Origin: a virus
Strand: one strand, 5' to 3'
IMG/VR virus record: IMGVR_UViG_3300011115_000838
Location: 1 to 64,000 of that record
Length of the DNA: 64,000 nucleotides
Shown here: piece after piece, positions 17,446 through 26,313 of the stretch
Numbering within the stretch: position 1 is the first letter of the stretch
Layout: every line of letters starts with the position of its first letter
Translations under genes and position numbers: made by a program
The notes under the pieces: model-generated
Told to the model about the DNA's origin: nothing
Seen by the model: only the letters and a program-made list of their open reading frames with translations
Databases searched by the model: none

Positions 17446-19517
17446 TATTACTTCTAATACTTCCATTATCTGTTCTTGGACAGGATTTAGGAATTATTGA
17501 CACAAGAACTACTAAGAATCCAGCTTTAAATGGAACTTATCGTATTAGTACTGATGGTAAAAACCTGTTTTTTAGGAACTTTATTGGACTTTCTAAAAAG
17601 GTAGCAAATACAGATAGTGCTACTTTTACAGGATTAATCACATTACCAGCAACTACATCAATAGGAAGCGTAAGTTCTACTGAATTGAGCTATTTGGATG
17701 GAGTTACAAGCTCTATCCAAACACAATTAGGTAATAAACAAGCTCAATTGAATGGCACAGGTTTTGTGAAAGCAAGTGGAACTACTATTTCTTATGATAA
17801 TAGCACATACTTAACTACATCAAGTGCTTCTAGTACTTATCTACCATTAGCTGGTGGCACACTAACTGGAAATTTAACATTAAATAATGGCGGTAAATTT
17901 GTAGGGCAAGTTGGTACTTATTATAATGGAAATCAAGTTATTGTTGATTTTTTTGGTACAACTTATGGTAGAATACAATCATATAATGCTGTTGGTTCAT
18001 TTGGAATGCCATTAGTATTACAAGGAAGTGGAGGAAATGTAGGAATAGGAACAGTACCAACTTTAAGAAGATTAGAAGTTAGTGATGCTATTAGAAGTAT
18101 AAGTAATTTTGCTGGATTTGAATCAATTCATGCTATATCTGGTACTTCTTATAGATGGATTTTAAATAATGATGATAAGTATTACTTACAAAGTAGTAGT
18201 GATAAATTTGTTGCAAATTCTTCTACAAGATTACTAATTGACAATAGTGGCAATGTAGGAATAGGAACGACTTCGCCAAGTGAAAAACTTAATGTATCAG
18301 GTAATATTCTTGCAACAGGAACAGTATTAGGAAGTAATCTAAGTGGAACAAATACAGGCGACGATGCAACTAATACTCAATATAGCGGATTAGCTACAAG
18401 TAAACAAGATGCGTTAAGCGGTACAGGATTTGTAAAGGCAAGTGGAACTACTATTTCTTATGATAATAGCACATATTTAACAACTTCTACTGCTGCTTCA
18501 ACTTACTTACCGATTAGTAATCCGACAACAACAGGAACATTAACAGCACCTACAATTACAAATACGTTAGGAGCTAATTTTGCAACAAGTTCGGGTAATG
18601 TTGGTATAGGAACAACATCACCTTCATCAAAATTACATATTTCTGGAAGTGGAGATAACAAATTAAAAATAGCAAGTACGGCAACAAATAACCCTTATCT
18701 TAATTTGACATTACAAAATACAGGCTCAACTCCAATTGGAGTTTTAGAGGCTGGGGATGGAGTTGCGTATAGAGCATTAGCTTTAAATCCAACTTCGGGT
18801 AACGTTATGATTGGAACTTCCAGTAATGCTGGATATAAACTTGATGTCAATGGAACATTTAATGCTAATTCTATCTATACAAAAGATAACCAAAGTGGTT
18901 ATGCAGGAAATTATGGAAGATATTCTGTTGCATATCCTTATGCTACGTTTACCACGTCAGGTGCATGGGGATACGATTGGCAAGTGAATGGAACTTCAAA
19001 AATGACAATGTCTTCAAGCGGAAATGTCGGTATAGGAGCTACTCCAGGAGCTCAATCTTTACAAGTTTATTCAAGCACAAATGATATTGCTTTTCAAGCT
19101 ATAAATGGTAAAACAACTGGAACAAATTATGCAGTTGCTGGAACTGCAAGTGGAGCTGGAGGTACTTTAAACATGGGAGGCTTCTTTTATGCAGATGGTG
19201 CAACTACTAATCATGGAATAAGGGTATTTAATGTAACAGCAGCAGCAAATAATTATGCTTTATTTATAGATTCTCCAGCAAAATCTTATTTTCAAGGAAG
19301 TGTAGGTGTAGGAACAACAACACCAGCAGCTTCATCAATCCTTGATATAACATCAACAACAAAAGGCATTTTATTTCCTCGCATGACAACAACAGAAATA
19401 AATGCAATAACATCGCCTGCCGATGGATTAACGGTGTACAATACAACATTAAAAGTAATTTGCTTTTACGATTCAAGTGCAGCAGCTTGGAGAAAAGTTT
19501 CACATTCGGCTATGTAA
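17427..19517 (+). CDS. Large exported tail-fibre-like protein, 696 aa
   Basis: Signal peptide MHKIKLILLLILPLSVLGQD, then a beta-helical stalk with recurrent GNVGIGTTSPSxKLxVSG units (residues about 205, 275, 390, 530 and 620). This pattern is typical of Bacteroidota phage fibres and secreted repeat proteins. The segment GTGFVKASGTTISYDNSTYL occurs twice, from a 38-bp exact DNA repeat (17772-17809, 18438-18475). The C-terminus is the MTTTEINAITSPADGLTVYNTT module shared with the gene at 16479. Likely the main receptor-binding fibre; the signal peptide raises the question of how it reaches the virion. Confidence 0.7.
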   Translation: MHKIKLILLLILPLSVLGQDLGIIDTRTTKNPALNGTYRISTDGKNLFFRNFIGLSKKVANTDSATFTGLITLPATTSIGSVSSTELSYLDGVTSSIQTQLGNKQAQLNGTGFVKASGTTISYDNSTYLTTSSASSTYLPLAGGTLTGNLTLNNGGKFVGQVGTYYNGNQVIVDFFGTTYGRIQSYNAVGSFGMPLVLQGSGGNVGIGTVPTLRRLEVSDAIRSISNFAGFESIHAISGTSYRWILNNDDKYYLQSSSDKFVANSSTRLLIDNSGNVGIGTTSPSEKLNVSGNILATGTVLGSNLSGTNTGDDATNTQYSGLATSKQDALSGTGFVKASGTTISYDNSTYLTTSTAASTYLPISNPTTTGTLTAPTITNTLGANFATSSGNVGIGTTSPSSKLHISGSGDNKLKIASTATNNPYLNLTLQNTGSTPIGVLEAGDGVAYRALALNPTSGNVMIGTSSNAGYKLDVNGTFNANSIYTKDNQSGYAGNYGRYSVAYPYATFTTSGAWGYDWQVNGTSKMTMSSSGNVGIGATPGAQSLQVYSSTNDIAFQAINGKTTGTNYAVAGTASGAGGTLNMGGFFYADGATTNHGIRVFNVTAAANNYALFIDSPAKSYFQGSVGVGTTTPAASSILDITSTTKGILFPRMTTTEINAITSPADGLTVYNTTLKVICFYDSSAAAWRKVSHSAM

Positions 19518-19546
19518 CATATCCTAATATAATAAATAACCACGTA

Positions 19547-19990
19547 ATGAAAAATACAATTTTAATTTTTGCAATCATTTTTATTTCATTAACAAGTAAC
19601 GCTCAGTCATTTACTTTTAAAGTAAACCCTTACACATTTCAAGATGAAACTCGTAAATCGGTAACTATTGTAGGTATTAGAGCAAGGATTATAAATAATA
19701 TTGAGTGTAATTTAAGTGATTCTACCTTTTATAGACAACTTTACATTGATTTTAAGACATCTACCGTTGAATCTTATGGAAGTTTAAACACTGACACAGG
19801 CAAAATGGCAAGTGAATTATCTACTAATATGAGTATCCCTTTGACTAATGCAAAGTCACTTATTTTAGAAATTTGCAAGAAGTTAGAATATGGAACAATT
19901 GCCGAAAAATACTCTGCAGCAGGACAATTAGCAGCAGGGTACGGATATACTTTAAAGCCTTTAGCTGAACAAGTTATTGAACAAGAATGA
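19547..19990 (+). CDS. Exported protein, 147 aa
   Basis: The ATG at 19547 gives a clean signal peptide (MKNTILIFAIIFISLTSNAQS); the open frame extends further upstream only into the preceding gene. The mature part is a soluble alpha/beta domain, not recognised. Its stop overlaps the next start by 4 nt. Periplasmic or surface role inferred. Confidence 0.6.
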   Translation: MKNTILIFAIIFISLTSNAQSFTFKVNPYTFQDETRKSVTIVGIRARIINNIECNLSDSTFYRQLYIDFKTSTVESYGSLNTDTGKMASELSTNMSIPLTNAKSLILEICKKLEYGTIAEKYSAAGQLAAGYGYTLKPLAEQVIEQE

Positions 19991-20328
19991 CAATTTATCC
20001 AGAAATAAGGATAAGTAAATCAGATAAACTTGATTGGCAAATAACAGAAGATTGCTTACTAATTAAGTATAACATCATTATAAAAAATGGTTTTAAGACC
20101 GATTTAGTAAGCTCTACACGCTTATTTTGGTTTATAATTCCACCACATGGTCTTTCTGCAAATGCTTCAATAGTACATGATTATATTTGGAGAAACAATA
20201 TATTTAGCAGAAAACATTGTGACAAGATATTCTTAGAACTATTAATTGAATCAGTACCAAAGTGGCAAGCATATATAATGTATGCAGTAGTTAGAACCTT
20301 TGGTTGGATGAAAAATAACAAATTATAA
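19987..20328 (+). CDS. DUF1353 family protein, 113 aa
   Basis: Matches the phage DUF1353 pattern: NGFKTDLVSSTRLFWFIIPP, then ASIVHDYIWR, then a late AVVRTFGW. Proteins of this family are found next to tail and lysis genes in many phages, without a settled function. It sits between exported protein genes and overlaps the upstream stop by 4 nt. Confidence 0.75.
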   Translation: MTIYPEIRISKSDKLDWQITEDCLLIKYNIIIKNGFKTDLVSSTRLFWFIIPPHGLSANASIVHDYIWRNNIFSRKHCDKIFLELLIESVPKWQAYIMYAVVRTFGWMKNNKL

Positions 20329-20335
20329 AATCTTT

Positions 20336-22234
20336 ATGAAGAAGTTTATATTATTATTATTGCCATTTTTATCTTTTGCACAAGATAAACCTTACACAGT
20401 AGATACTACAGGAAATGTTTTTATAGTATTTATGACTAATGATTCTACTGCACAAGTATATCAAGGAAAGCATACAACTTTTACATCTGATGGAATATTT
20501 GCAAAAGATTTAGCAAGTTTTAATTTAAAATTTAAAGGATTTTCAAGATTTATTATTAAGGAAGATAATAATGTACATAATAAACCTTATCATCCAATTA
20601 ATCCTATAATTCCAGTAGAGCCTATTGTTCCAATAGTTCCTATAATTCCTATAGAGCCTATTATTCCTATTGTTCCAATAGTTCCTATTATACCAATAGA
20701 ACCATCAAAAGATTTGTTTCCTAATGTAAATTATGCAAAAAATACATACTTTTTAGAGCCGTTACAATGGGATTATGTAAAAAATAATAAGCCGAATGTG
20801 TCAAACATGGCTGGATATGATTTTGCACCTATGGTAGCAAATCAAGAAAGCAAGTATAAATATAGAGAATGGAATCAGTCTTATAGTGCAAGTATTGGCA
20901 AAGATGTATGGGAAGATAAAGGAACTTACTTTTTAAAACCAAAAGGTTATTTTACAGATTTATCAAATAACTTGATGGATTTTGATTTAAGATTTCCAAA
21001 CTTCTCTTTACCTAAAAATAAGATTGTAGTTATTCAACCAACTCCTACAAGAGAAATTGGTGCATATAATTATCTAAAAAAGGGAGTTTCTTATGCTAAA
21101 AATATTCAAGGAAGCAAAGGATATGTATTTGTATCTGACGCATGGTTAATAGGTTTAGGTTGCCCTCCTGCTTATGGTGTATCACAAGAAATATTTGATA
21201 ATTGGGCTTATAATGTAGATGAAGACCAATTACTTCAATCATTTATATCAAACGTATATTATCCAAACAAAGATAATGGATATGTAATGTTAAATTGGGA
21301 ACACGTAGGACATAGATGGAATGTAAGGAAAGATAAGATAATTAGATGCTTAGAATATTGGAAAAATAACCCACATACTGCTAAGATGGCACTTTGGACT
21401 GTATCAACGGTATCAATGGGTAAGCCAATATTTCAAGGATATGGATTGGATTTCTCAGACATACTAAATTTTAATGGCTCAATTGATGAACTAAGACAAA
21501 AATATGGTTCATTTATGACAGTAGATGATTCTTACGGTAAGTATGTAGAAATAGCACAAGTAGGAGGTTATATGAACTATCCAATTGATGATGGAGTAGT
21601 TCATCATTATTTATTTGAATTACTTTTGAACAAGAAATATACTCAAAAACAAGTATTATCTACGTTTTGGTTTGACCAAGAATTAATTGACAATTTTAAT
21701 ATAGAAAGAGTTAGAGTAGATTCAAAAGATGGAACGTATTTTGCTCAAGTAAAACCAAAAGTATTTCCAAGTGTAGCTTTTAATATGGGAGTATGGAGTT
21801 TATTAGGCGATGGAATTGACTTATGGAGTGACCCTAATTATTGGACAGATAAAAAAGAATATTGGGGATGGGGTGCAATAGATTCAAACGGTAATGAATT
21901 GCCAAATAAGCATGATGAATTTGGTTCTAAATATCCAAGTCAACCAATAAAAAATGTGGATTGGTTAATGGCTGGAGTTTGGGCAATGAGTCAAAATAAA
22001 GACATTATTGAGTACAATTCTGAATGGAAATTTCAAAATCTTCCAACAAAATCTTATCACACAAGAACACCATTAATTGCATATAAAGTATTTAATAATG
22101 AAGCCTTAGTATTAGCTTACGATGGTTTTTGTGAAGCAGATGCAAAGCAAGAATTAAGTGTACAGATAAATGGAAAATCTTATCCAATAAAAACATACGG
22201 AAGATATACCTCTGTAATTAGAATTAAATTATGA
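20336..22234 (+). CDS. Exported glycosidase-like protein with Pro-Ile repeat stalk, 632 aa
   Basis: Signal peptide MKKFILLLLPFLSFAQDK, an N-terminal ~80-residue domain, then a low-complexity stalk of PIIPIEPI/VPIVPI repeats (residues about 85-120). The ~500-residue C-terminal region has the look of a TIM-barrel sugar-cleaving enzyme: YVMLNWEHVGHRW near residue 325 and WTVSTVSMGKP after a helix, with many Trp and Asp. It could be a capsule depolymerase or a receptor-destroying enzyme. The enzymatic assignment is by overall pattern, not by a verified catalytic motif. Confidence 0.5.
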   Translation: MKKFILLLLPFLSFAQDKPYTVDTTGNVFIVFMTNDSTAQVYQGKHTTFTSDGIFAKDLASFNLKFKGFSRFIIKEDNNVHNKPYHPINPIIPVEPIVPIVPIIPIEPIIPIVPIVPIIPIEPSKDLFPNVNYAKNTYFLEPLQWDYVKNNKPNVSNMAGYDFAPMVANQESKYKYREWNQSYSASIGKDVWEDKGTYFLKPKGYFTDLSNNLMDFDLRFPNFSLPKNKIVVIQPTPTREIGAYNYLKKGVSYAKNIQGSKGYVFVSDAWLIGLGCPPAYGVSQEIFDNWAYNVDEDQLLQSFISNVYYPNKDNGYVMLNWEHVGHRWNVRKDKIIRCLEYWKNNPHTAKMALWTVSTVSMGKPIFQGYGLDFSDILNFNGSIDELRQKYGSFMTVDDSYGKYVEIAQVGGYMNYPIDDGVVHHYLFELLLNKKYTQKQVLSTFWFDQELIDNFNIERVRVDSKDGTYFAQVKPKVFPSVAFNMGVWSLLGDGIDLWSDPNYWTDKKEYWGWGAIDSNGNELPNKHDEFGSKYPSQPIKNVDWLMAGVWAMSQNKDIIEYNSEWKFQNLPTKSYHTRTPLIAYKVFNNEALVLAYDGFCEADAKQELSVQINGKSYPIKTYGRYTSVIRIKL

Positions 22235-22794
22235 AACAGTTTTTTGATGAAATAAAGCCTTTATTTGGCAGTTTTAGTCAAGCTCAAGTAGATGGGATAA
22301 ATATTCTATTAGAAACTTGTAAAGAGTTTAAACTAAATACATCAGAGACTGCTTATGTATTAGCAACTGCATTCCATGAAACATGGAAAACTATGCAACC
22401 AATAGAAGAAATTGGTAAAGGAAAGAAATATGATTATGGAATAAGACTAAAGATGAATCGTAAGCCATATTTTGACTCAACTCAAATATTTTATGGAAGG
22501 GGTTTCGTTCAAGTTACTTGGTATGAGAATTATAAAAAACTAACTAAAGCAAATGATAAAGGCTGGGATTTCTTTGCTAATCCACACCTATTATTAGAAT
22601 TAATACCGTCTGCTTGGGCGATGGTATATGGAATGAAGACTGGATTGTTTACTGGCAAGAAATTATCCACATTTATTCAACAAAATGATTTACAAAAAAA
22701 TGATTTTATTAATGCTAGAAAAGTTGTTAATGGACTCGACAAAGCAGAACAAATTGCAGAATATGCACAAACATTTAAAAACGCACTATTATGA
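22231..22794 (+). CDS. Endolysin, GH19 chitinase/lysozyme-like, 187 aa
   Basis: Residues 45-60 (ATAFHETWKTMQPIEE) hold the GH19-type catalytic Glu in the HET motif, with a second acidic pair nearby, and residues 88-104 (FYGRGFVQVTWYENYKKL) are the family signature. It cleaves peptidoglycan at lysis. There is no signal peptide, so release would need a holin; the membrane proteins at 15671-16458 and the spanin-like gene next to it fit. Overlaps neighbours on both sides by 4 nt. Confidence 0.85.
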   Translation: MKQFFDEIKPLFGSFSQAQVDGINILLETCKEFKLNTSETAYVLATAFHETWKTMQPIEEIGKGKKYDYGIRLKMNRKPYFDSTQIFYGRGFVQVTWYENYKKLTKANDKGWDFFANPHLLLELIPSAWAMVYGMKTGLFTGKKLSTFIQQNDLQKNDFINARKVVNGLDKAEQIAEYAQTFKNALL

Positions 22795-23213
22795 TTAAGT
22801 TCTTAAACCTACAAAGCATTGTTACAATACTCGCCTGTGTTGGAGTATTTTTTATCACAAGAGGGATTGTTAAAATATCTTCTAAGAAAGAAATTAACAG
22901 GCTTGATAAAAAGATTAGTATCTTGCAAGAGAAAGCACAAAAAGACAGTTTGCAAATAGCAAATTGTAAATTAGAAGTGTTTAACTTAAATCAAACTGTT
23001 GATGCTAGTAAGAGTAATACTCAAGAGTTTCAGTCAGTAATTGCTCAAATAAAAAAAGAGCGAGATAACTATAAAACTGAATACTTTAAATCAGAGCAGT
23101 ATATAAAGTGTATGGAAGAAAGTGGCAATATGAGATATTTTGTAAAAGGATGTTTTTCATCGTGGTATGTTGAGCAAAAAGAAAAACCAAGCAAGATTAA
23201 AGAACTAAAATAA
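22791..23213 (+). CDS. Rz-like inner-membrane spanin candidate, 140 aa
   Basis: One N-terminal membrane helix (residues about 8-27), then a ~80-residue charged coiled coil, ending in a short Cys-containing tail (CFSSWYVEQKEK). This is the architecture of phage i-spanins, and the gene directly follows the endolysin. No partner o-spanin lipoprotein is identified. Function inferred from topology and position. Confidence 0.55.
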   Translation: MIKFLNLQSIVTILACVGVFFITRGIVKISSKKEINRLDKKISILQEKAQKDSLQIANCKLEVFNLNQTVDASKSNTQEFQSVIAQIKKERDNYKTEYFKSEQYIKCMEESGNMRYFVKGCFSSWYVEQKEKPSKIKELK

Positions 23214-23214
23214 C

Positions 23215-23484
23215 ATGGCTGACAAATCTAAGATGAAATGTAACGTAGTTGTTACATCAGACAGGAAAGGAAAGAAAAAGATGGTTAAGGTTTGTGAAGA
23301 TGGCAAAGAAAAACTAATACATTTCGGAGCAGACGGATACAAATCAAACTATTCAGACAAAGCTCGTGAAAGATTCAGAGCAAGACATGATTGTGATAAT
23401 GCAAAAGATAAAACGACTGCAAGATATTGGGCGTGTAAAGCCTTGTGGTCTCCTGATAGTCCTAAATATTTAAAAGGAAAATAA
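23215..23484 (+). CDS. Conserved terminase-adjacent phage protein, 89 aa
   Basis: A basic protein containing SDKARERFRARHDCDNAKDK followed by TTARYWACKALWSP, a motif I recognise from small proteins of many phages (including cyanophages and Bacteroidota phages), often beside terminase genes. Its function is not established. Its stop overlaps the TerL start by 1 nt. Confidence 0.6.
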   Translation: MADKSKMKCNVVVTSDRKGKKKMVKVCEDGKEKLIHFGADGYKSNYSDKARERFRARHDCDNAKDKTTARYWACKALWSPDSPKYLKGK

Positions 23485-24869
23485 TGTTTAACCCAAAAGA
23501 ATTAAATAGGGCATATTACGACATAGTAGAGTCTATAAAGACAAAACCATTTACGGTTTTATATGGCGGAAGAAATGCAGCGAAGTCTCACTCAGCCATG
23601 CAGTGGTTAGCAAAGACATTATGGAATGAAGCAGACTCAAATGCGGTTTGGTATCGAAAGGAACAATCTGTATTGAAGTCAAAAGCTTATGAACCAATGA
23701 AGAATATAATTGAGAAGAAAGGTTTATCAAGTTATATGAATTTCACATTCCATAACTTAGCCAAAGAAATTAAATTTCCAAAAGGGAATACTCTCAAATA
23801 TGACTTCTGTGATGATGGTGGCAAGTCTAAAGGATACTCAAATATACGATATGTAATTATTGATGAGATTGACCAGCTAACAATTAATGACTTTATGGGG
23901 ATTGTAACCTCATTTAGAGCAGATGATAGGATTAGATTCATTATAATGTTTAATCCAGTATCTGATAAGCATTGGCTTAAAAAGGTATTTTTTGAAGAGA
24001 ATGCAAAAGATATTGAGGTTTCATTTAGAGACTTATCTAATAGATTCCACTACACAATCGAGGATAATAAGTTTGCTACGGAGATGGACTACCTGATGCT
24101 TGAAGCATTGAAAGGAGTTGATATAAATCAGTATGGAGTACAAAGATTAGGTAAGTGGGGAACAGTAAATGTTGATAATCCATTCTTAGACCGTTTTGTA
24201 TTTAATATTCACGTAAAGAAAGATGTACCCTATTTCAGAGAATATCCAATTTATTTAGGACTTGACTTTGGAAAGTATGATAGTTGCGTAGTAGGACAAC
24301 ATTTTGAAGACTATGAGATTGGAAGCGATGAAGCACTATACTCTTATTTCTCACCAAATAAACCAGCTAATACACGATTAAAGGATTATCGAAGTAGAGA
24401 CCTTAGAGCCATAATTCAAGATGTTGTAAAAGAGTTTGGGAGCGATAATGACTATATAGTATATGGTGATACTTCTGGAGGCTCAGATGAGTTTTCTAAA
24501 TTTGCTGAAATAAGAAATTACCTAGAAGACTGTGGCGTAAATGGATACACGGGTGGAAGTATAAAGTTCCCTTACAGGATTAAATTAAGACATAAAGGTA
24601 ATAGAGCAATATCTAATTGGTGTTTCTATAGCTATGCCGATAACTATGTGATAGATGCAAAGTGTGAGATTCTCATCAATGACCTACAGCAAGTTAGAGT
24701 TGATGAGTTTGGAAACATTGACAAGAATGATTGTGTAAGACACAACATTGGCCATGTGATGGATGGGAGTAGATATTTAGATGTACTTACTGATGGTGGA
24801 AACTTCATAAAAAACAACGGATATTACGCAAAAGACATACTTGGAAAGGATACTTCACTAATTTCTTAA
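23484..24869 (+). CDS. terL: Terminase large subunit, 461 aa
   Basis: ATPase-nuclease that packages DNA into the prohead. Walker A GGRNAAKS at residues 28-35, Walker B VIIDEID at 124-130, RNase H-like nuclease acidic residues D261 (LGLDFGKYDS), D329 (VYGDTSGG) and D427 (HVMDGSRYLD). Length and order match the Terminase_3 family. It ends the virion operon. No recognised small subunit lies next to it; the unassigned plus-strand gene at 61615 is one candidate. Confidence 0.92.
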   Translation: MFNPKELNRAYYDIVESIKTKPFTVLYGGRNAAKSHSAMQWLAKTLWNEADSNAVWYRKEQSVLKSKAYEPMKNIIEKKGLSSYMNFTFHNLAKEIKFPKGNTLKYDFCDDGGKSKGYSNIRYVIIDEIDQLTINDFMGIVTSFRADDRIRFIIMFNPVSDKHWLKKVFFEENAKDIEVSFRDLSNRFHYTIEDNKFATEMDYLMLEALKGVDINQYGVQRLGKWGTVNVDNPFLDRFVFNIHVKKDVPYFREYPIYLGLDFGKYDSCVVGQHFEDYEIGSDEALYSYFSPNKPANTRLKDYRSRDLRAIIQDVVKEFGSDNDYIVYGDTSGGSDEFSKFAEIRNYLEDCGVNGYTGGSIKFPYRIKLRHKGNRAISNWCFYSYADNYVIDAKCEILINDLQQVRVDEFGNIDKNDCVRHNIGHVMDGSRYLDVLTDGGNFIKNNGYYAKDILGKDTSLIS

Positions 24870-24888
24870 AATAATTTAAACAGAAGAC

Positions 24889-24919
24889 TTGACATCTAAA
24901 GATACTTTGACTATATTTG
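24889..24919 (+). promoter_or_regulatory. Promoter of the HNH endonuclease gene
   Basis: TTG-N20-TATATTTG, a full Bacteroidota consensus, 24 nt before the HNH start codon. The 21 nt beginning with TATATTTG are identical to the leader of the BRO-nuclease gene on the other strand near 38853-38873. Confidence 0.75.
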
Positions 24920-24943
24920 TATTCACTTAAAAAGGTAGCAAAT

Positions 24944-25579
24944 ATGGAAGCGATTGAGTACAATGGATTTAAGTTTCACTGCACTGATAGATATTATAGG
25001 GGCAATGTTATTATTGATGGAAGAAAGACAAAGATTTTGCTTCATAGATATGTATATATGTGTGAAGTAGGAGAGATACCAGAAAAGCATCACATACATC
25101 ATAGAGATGGAAATAAGTTAAATAACGACATATCAAATTTAGAGTGTTTAACAATGACTGAACACTTTAGATTTCACGGTAGGACTAAAGAGTACAAAGA
25201 TAGGTTGAGGCTTGTACAGCCTTTAGGAATGGAAGCAGCGAAAGAATGGCACGCCTCAGAAGAAGGTTTAAAATGGCATTCAGAACACGCAAAGAAAGCA
25301 TTTGCAAATAAGCCTTTTAGGAAAATAACTTGTGGCTTTTGTAACAAAGAGTATGAAACTAATGCGATAGTATCTAAGTTCTGCTCTAACAATTGCAAGT
25401 CAGCCAATAGAAGAAAGATATCAAAAGAGACGGGTTTAGATATGGAAGACAGGAAGTGTAAGACCTGCGATAACGTATTTAACATCAATAAGTATTCAAC
25501 AAGAGCATTATGTAGAGACTGTTACAATTATGGTTGTAATACAAAATACAAAAAAGACTTGTCATTAGAAAACATTTAA
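24944..25579 (+). CDS. HNH endonuclease with C-terminal zinc ribbons, 211 aa
   Basis: Residues about 40-80 carry the HNH_3-type core: LHRYVYMCEVG, HHIHHRDGNKLNNDISNLE, then HFRFHG. The C-terminal half has cysteine pairs (CGFCNKEY ... CSNNC, CKTCDNVF ... CRDC) that would form zinc ribbons. It is probably a free-standing homing endonuclease, typical beside terminase genes in phages. Starts at the ATG at 24944 downstream of its own promoter. Confidence 0.85.
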   Translation: MEAIEYNGFKFHCTDRYYRGNVIIDGRKTKILLHRYVYMCEVGEIPEKHHIHHRDGNKLNNDISNLECLTMTEHFRFHGRTKEYKDRLRLVQPLGMEAAKEWHASEEGLKWHSEHAKKAFANKPFRKITCGFCNKEYETNAIVSKFCSNNCKSANRRKISKETGLDMEDRKCKTCDNVFNINKYSTRALCRDCYNYGCNTKYKKDLSLENI

Positions 25580-25627
25580 ACTACATTTGTAATTAAAACT
25601 TTGCTTTTTTCACATCGAAAGTAAAAT

Positions 25628-25837
25628 ATGTTTAATAAGTTTATAGAATATATTACTATTTTATTTTTTGGTTTACCTCCATGTAAGCCAAGATATACCT
25701 GTTTGCCTGATAAATATTGGGATTTAAAGTATCAATGTTGGTATTCAAAGTTTTTCTTGATAAGGAAGGTTCTTTTAATAGTAATTTCACTTCTGACAAT
25801 TCTTTTTTTTGCTATTTTTCATCTATTAAAATATTAA
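25628..25837 (+). CDS. Small membrane protein, 69 aa
   Basis: One strong C-terminal membrane helix (residues about 44-66) and a Cys/Tyr-rich N-terminal part. It follows the HNH gene and precedes a convergent terminator. A second tiny frame (from the ATG at 25846) also encodes a hydrophobic peptide. Weakly supported. Confidence 0.4.
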   Translation: MFNKFIEYITILFFGLPPCKPRYTCLPDKYWDLKYQCWYSKFFLIRKVLLIVISLLTILFFAIFHLLKY

Positions 25838-26054
25838 TACACTATATGTTTAAGGCATTATTTCTGAGACTTTCAATGAATCTTCCTGACGCTTGGTATG
25901 GATTTGCATTTTTGCTTGGATTCTCGATAAACTATCTATACTCTGCTTTGTTAGATTATATTTTTCGGTAATTCTATCAGATGAAATTTCCCATAATGAC
26001 CATCTTAGGTGTTTTTTTTGTTTAATTAACCATTTCATTTTATTTGTAAAATTA

Positions 26055-26089
26055 AAGCCTACCATCATTGAGATAGTAGGCTTTTTTAT
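26055..26089. terminator. Convergent intrinsic terminator
   Basis: Stem AAGCCTAC/GTAGGCTT with flanking A and T tracts on both sides, between the plus-strand virion block and the minus-strand antirepressor cassette. The symmetry allows termination in both directions. Confidence 0.7.
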
Positions 26090-26313
26090 TAATTATTGAA
26101 TAATTTAACCAAGAACTCTCTTCCAATTTGAGTCCATTTCCTGTGGTAAACTACTTTTCCACTATCAAGAACTTCCTGCTTAATATCTACATAAGCCAAA
26201 TCACTATATTTAGAGTATAGAACCCAAGTTTCATTTTGCTTGTATTGGATACCTAAATCATGTAGCGTTTTGTTTAATTCACTGGCTGATTTTATATCTC
26301 CATATATACCCAT
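26089..26313 (-). pseudogene. C-terminal half of a split antirepressor, 74 aa
   Basis: The sequence (KSASELNKTLHDLGIQYKQ, then WVLYSKYSDLAYVDIKQEVL, then GKVVYHRKWTQIGREFLVKLF) is the well-known C-terminal DNA/protein-binding part of AntA/KilAC-type phage antirepressors. It lacks the N-terminal domain, which is encoded 0.7 kb upstream on the same strand beyond the GIY-YIG gene. The frame could start at the ATG at 26313, which overlaps the end of the GIY-YIG gene in another frame, so the fragment may be translated as a separate subunit. Confidence 0.75.

Noticed and set aside
25850-26038. Minus-strand frame downstream of the HNH gene (MKWLIKQKKHLRW...)
   Set aside because: Lies partly under plus-strand hydrophobic frames and begins next to the terminator; neither strand gives a convincing protein.
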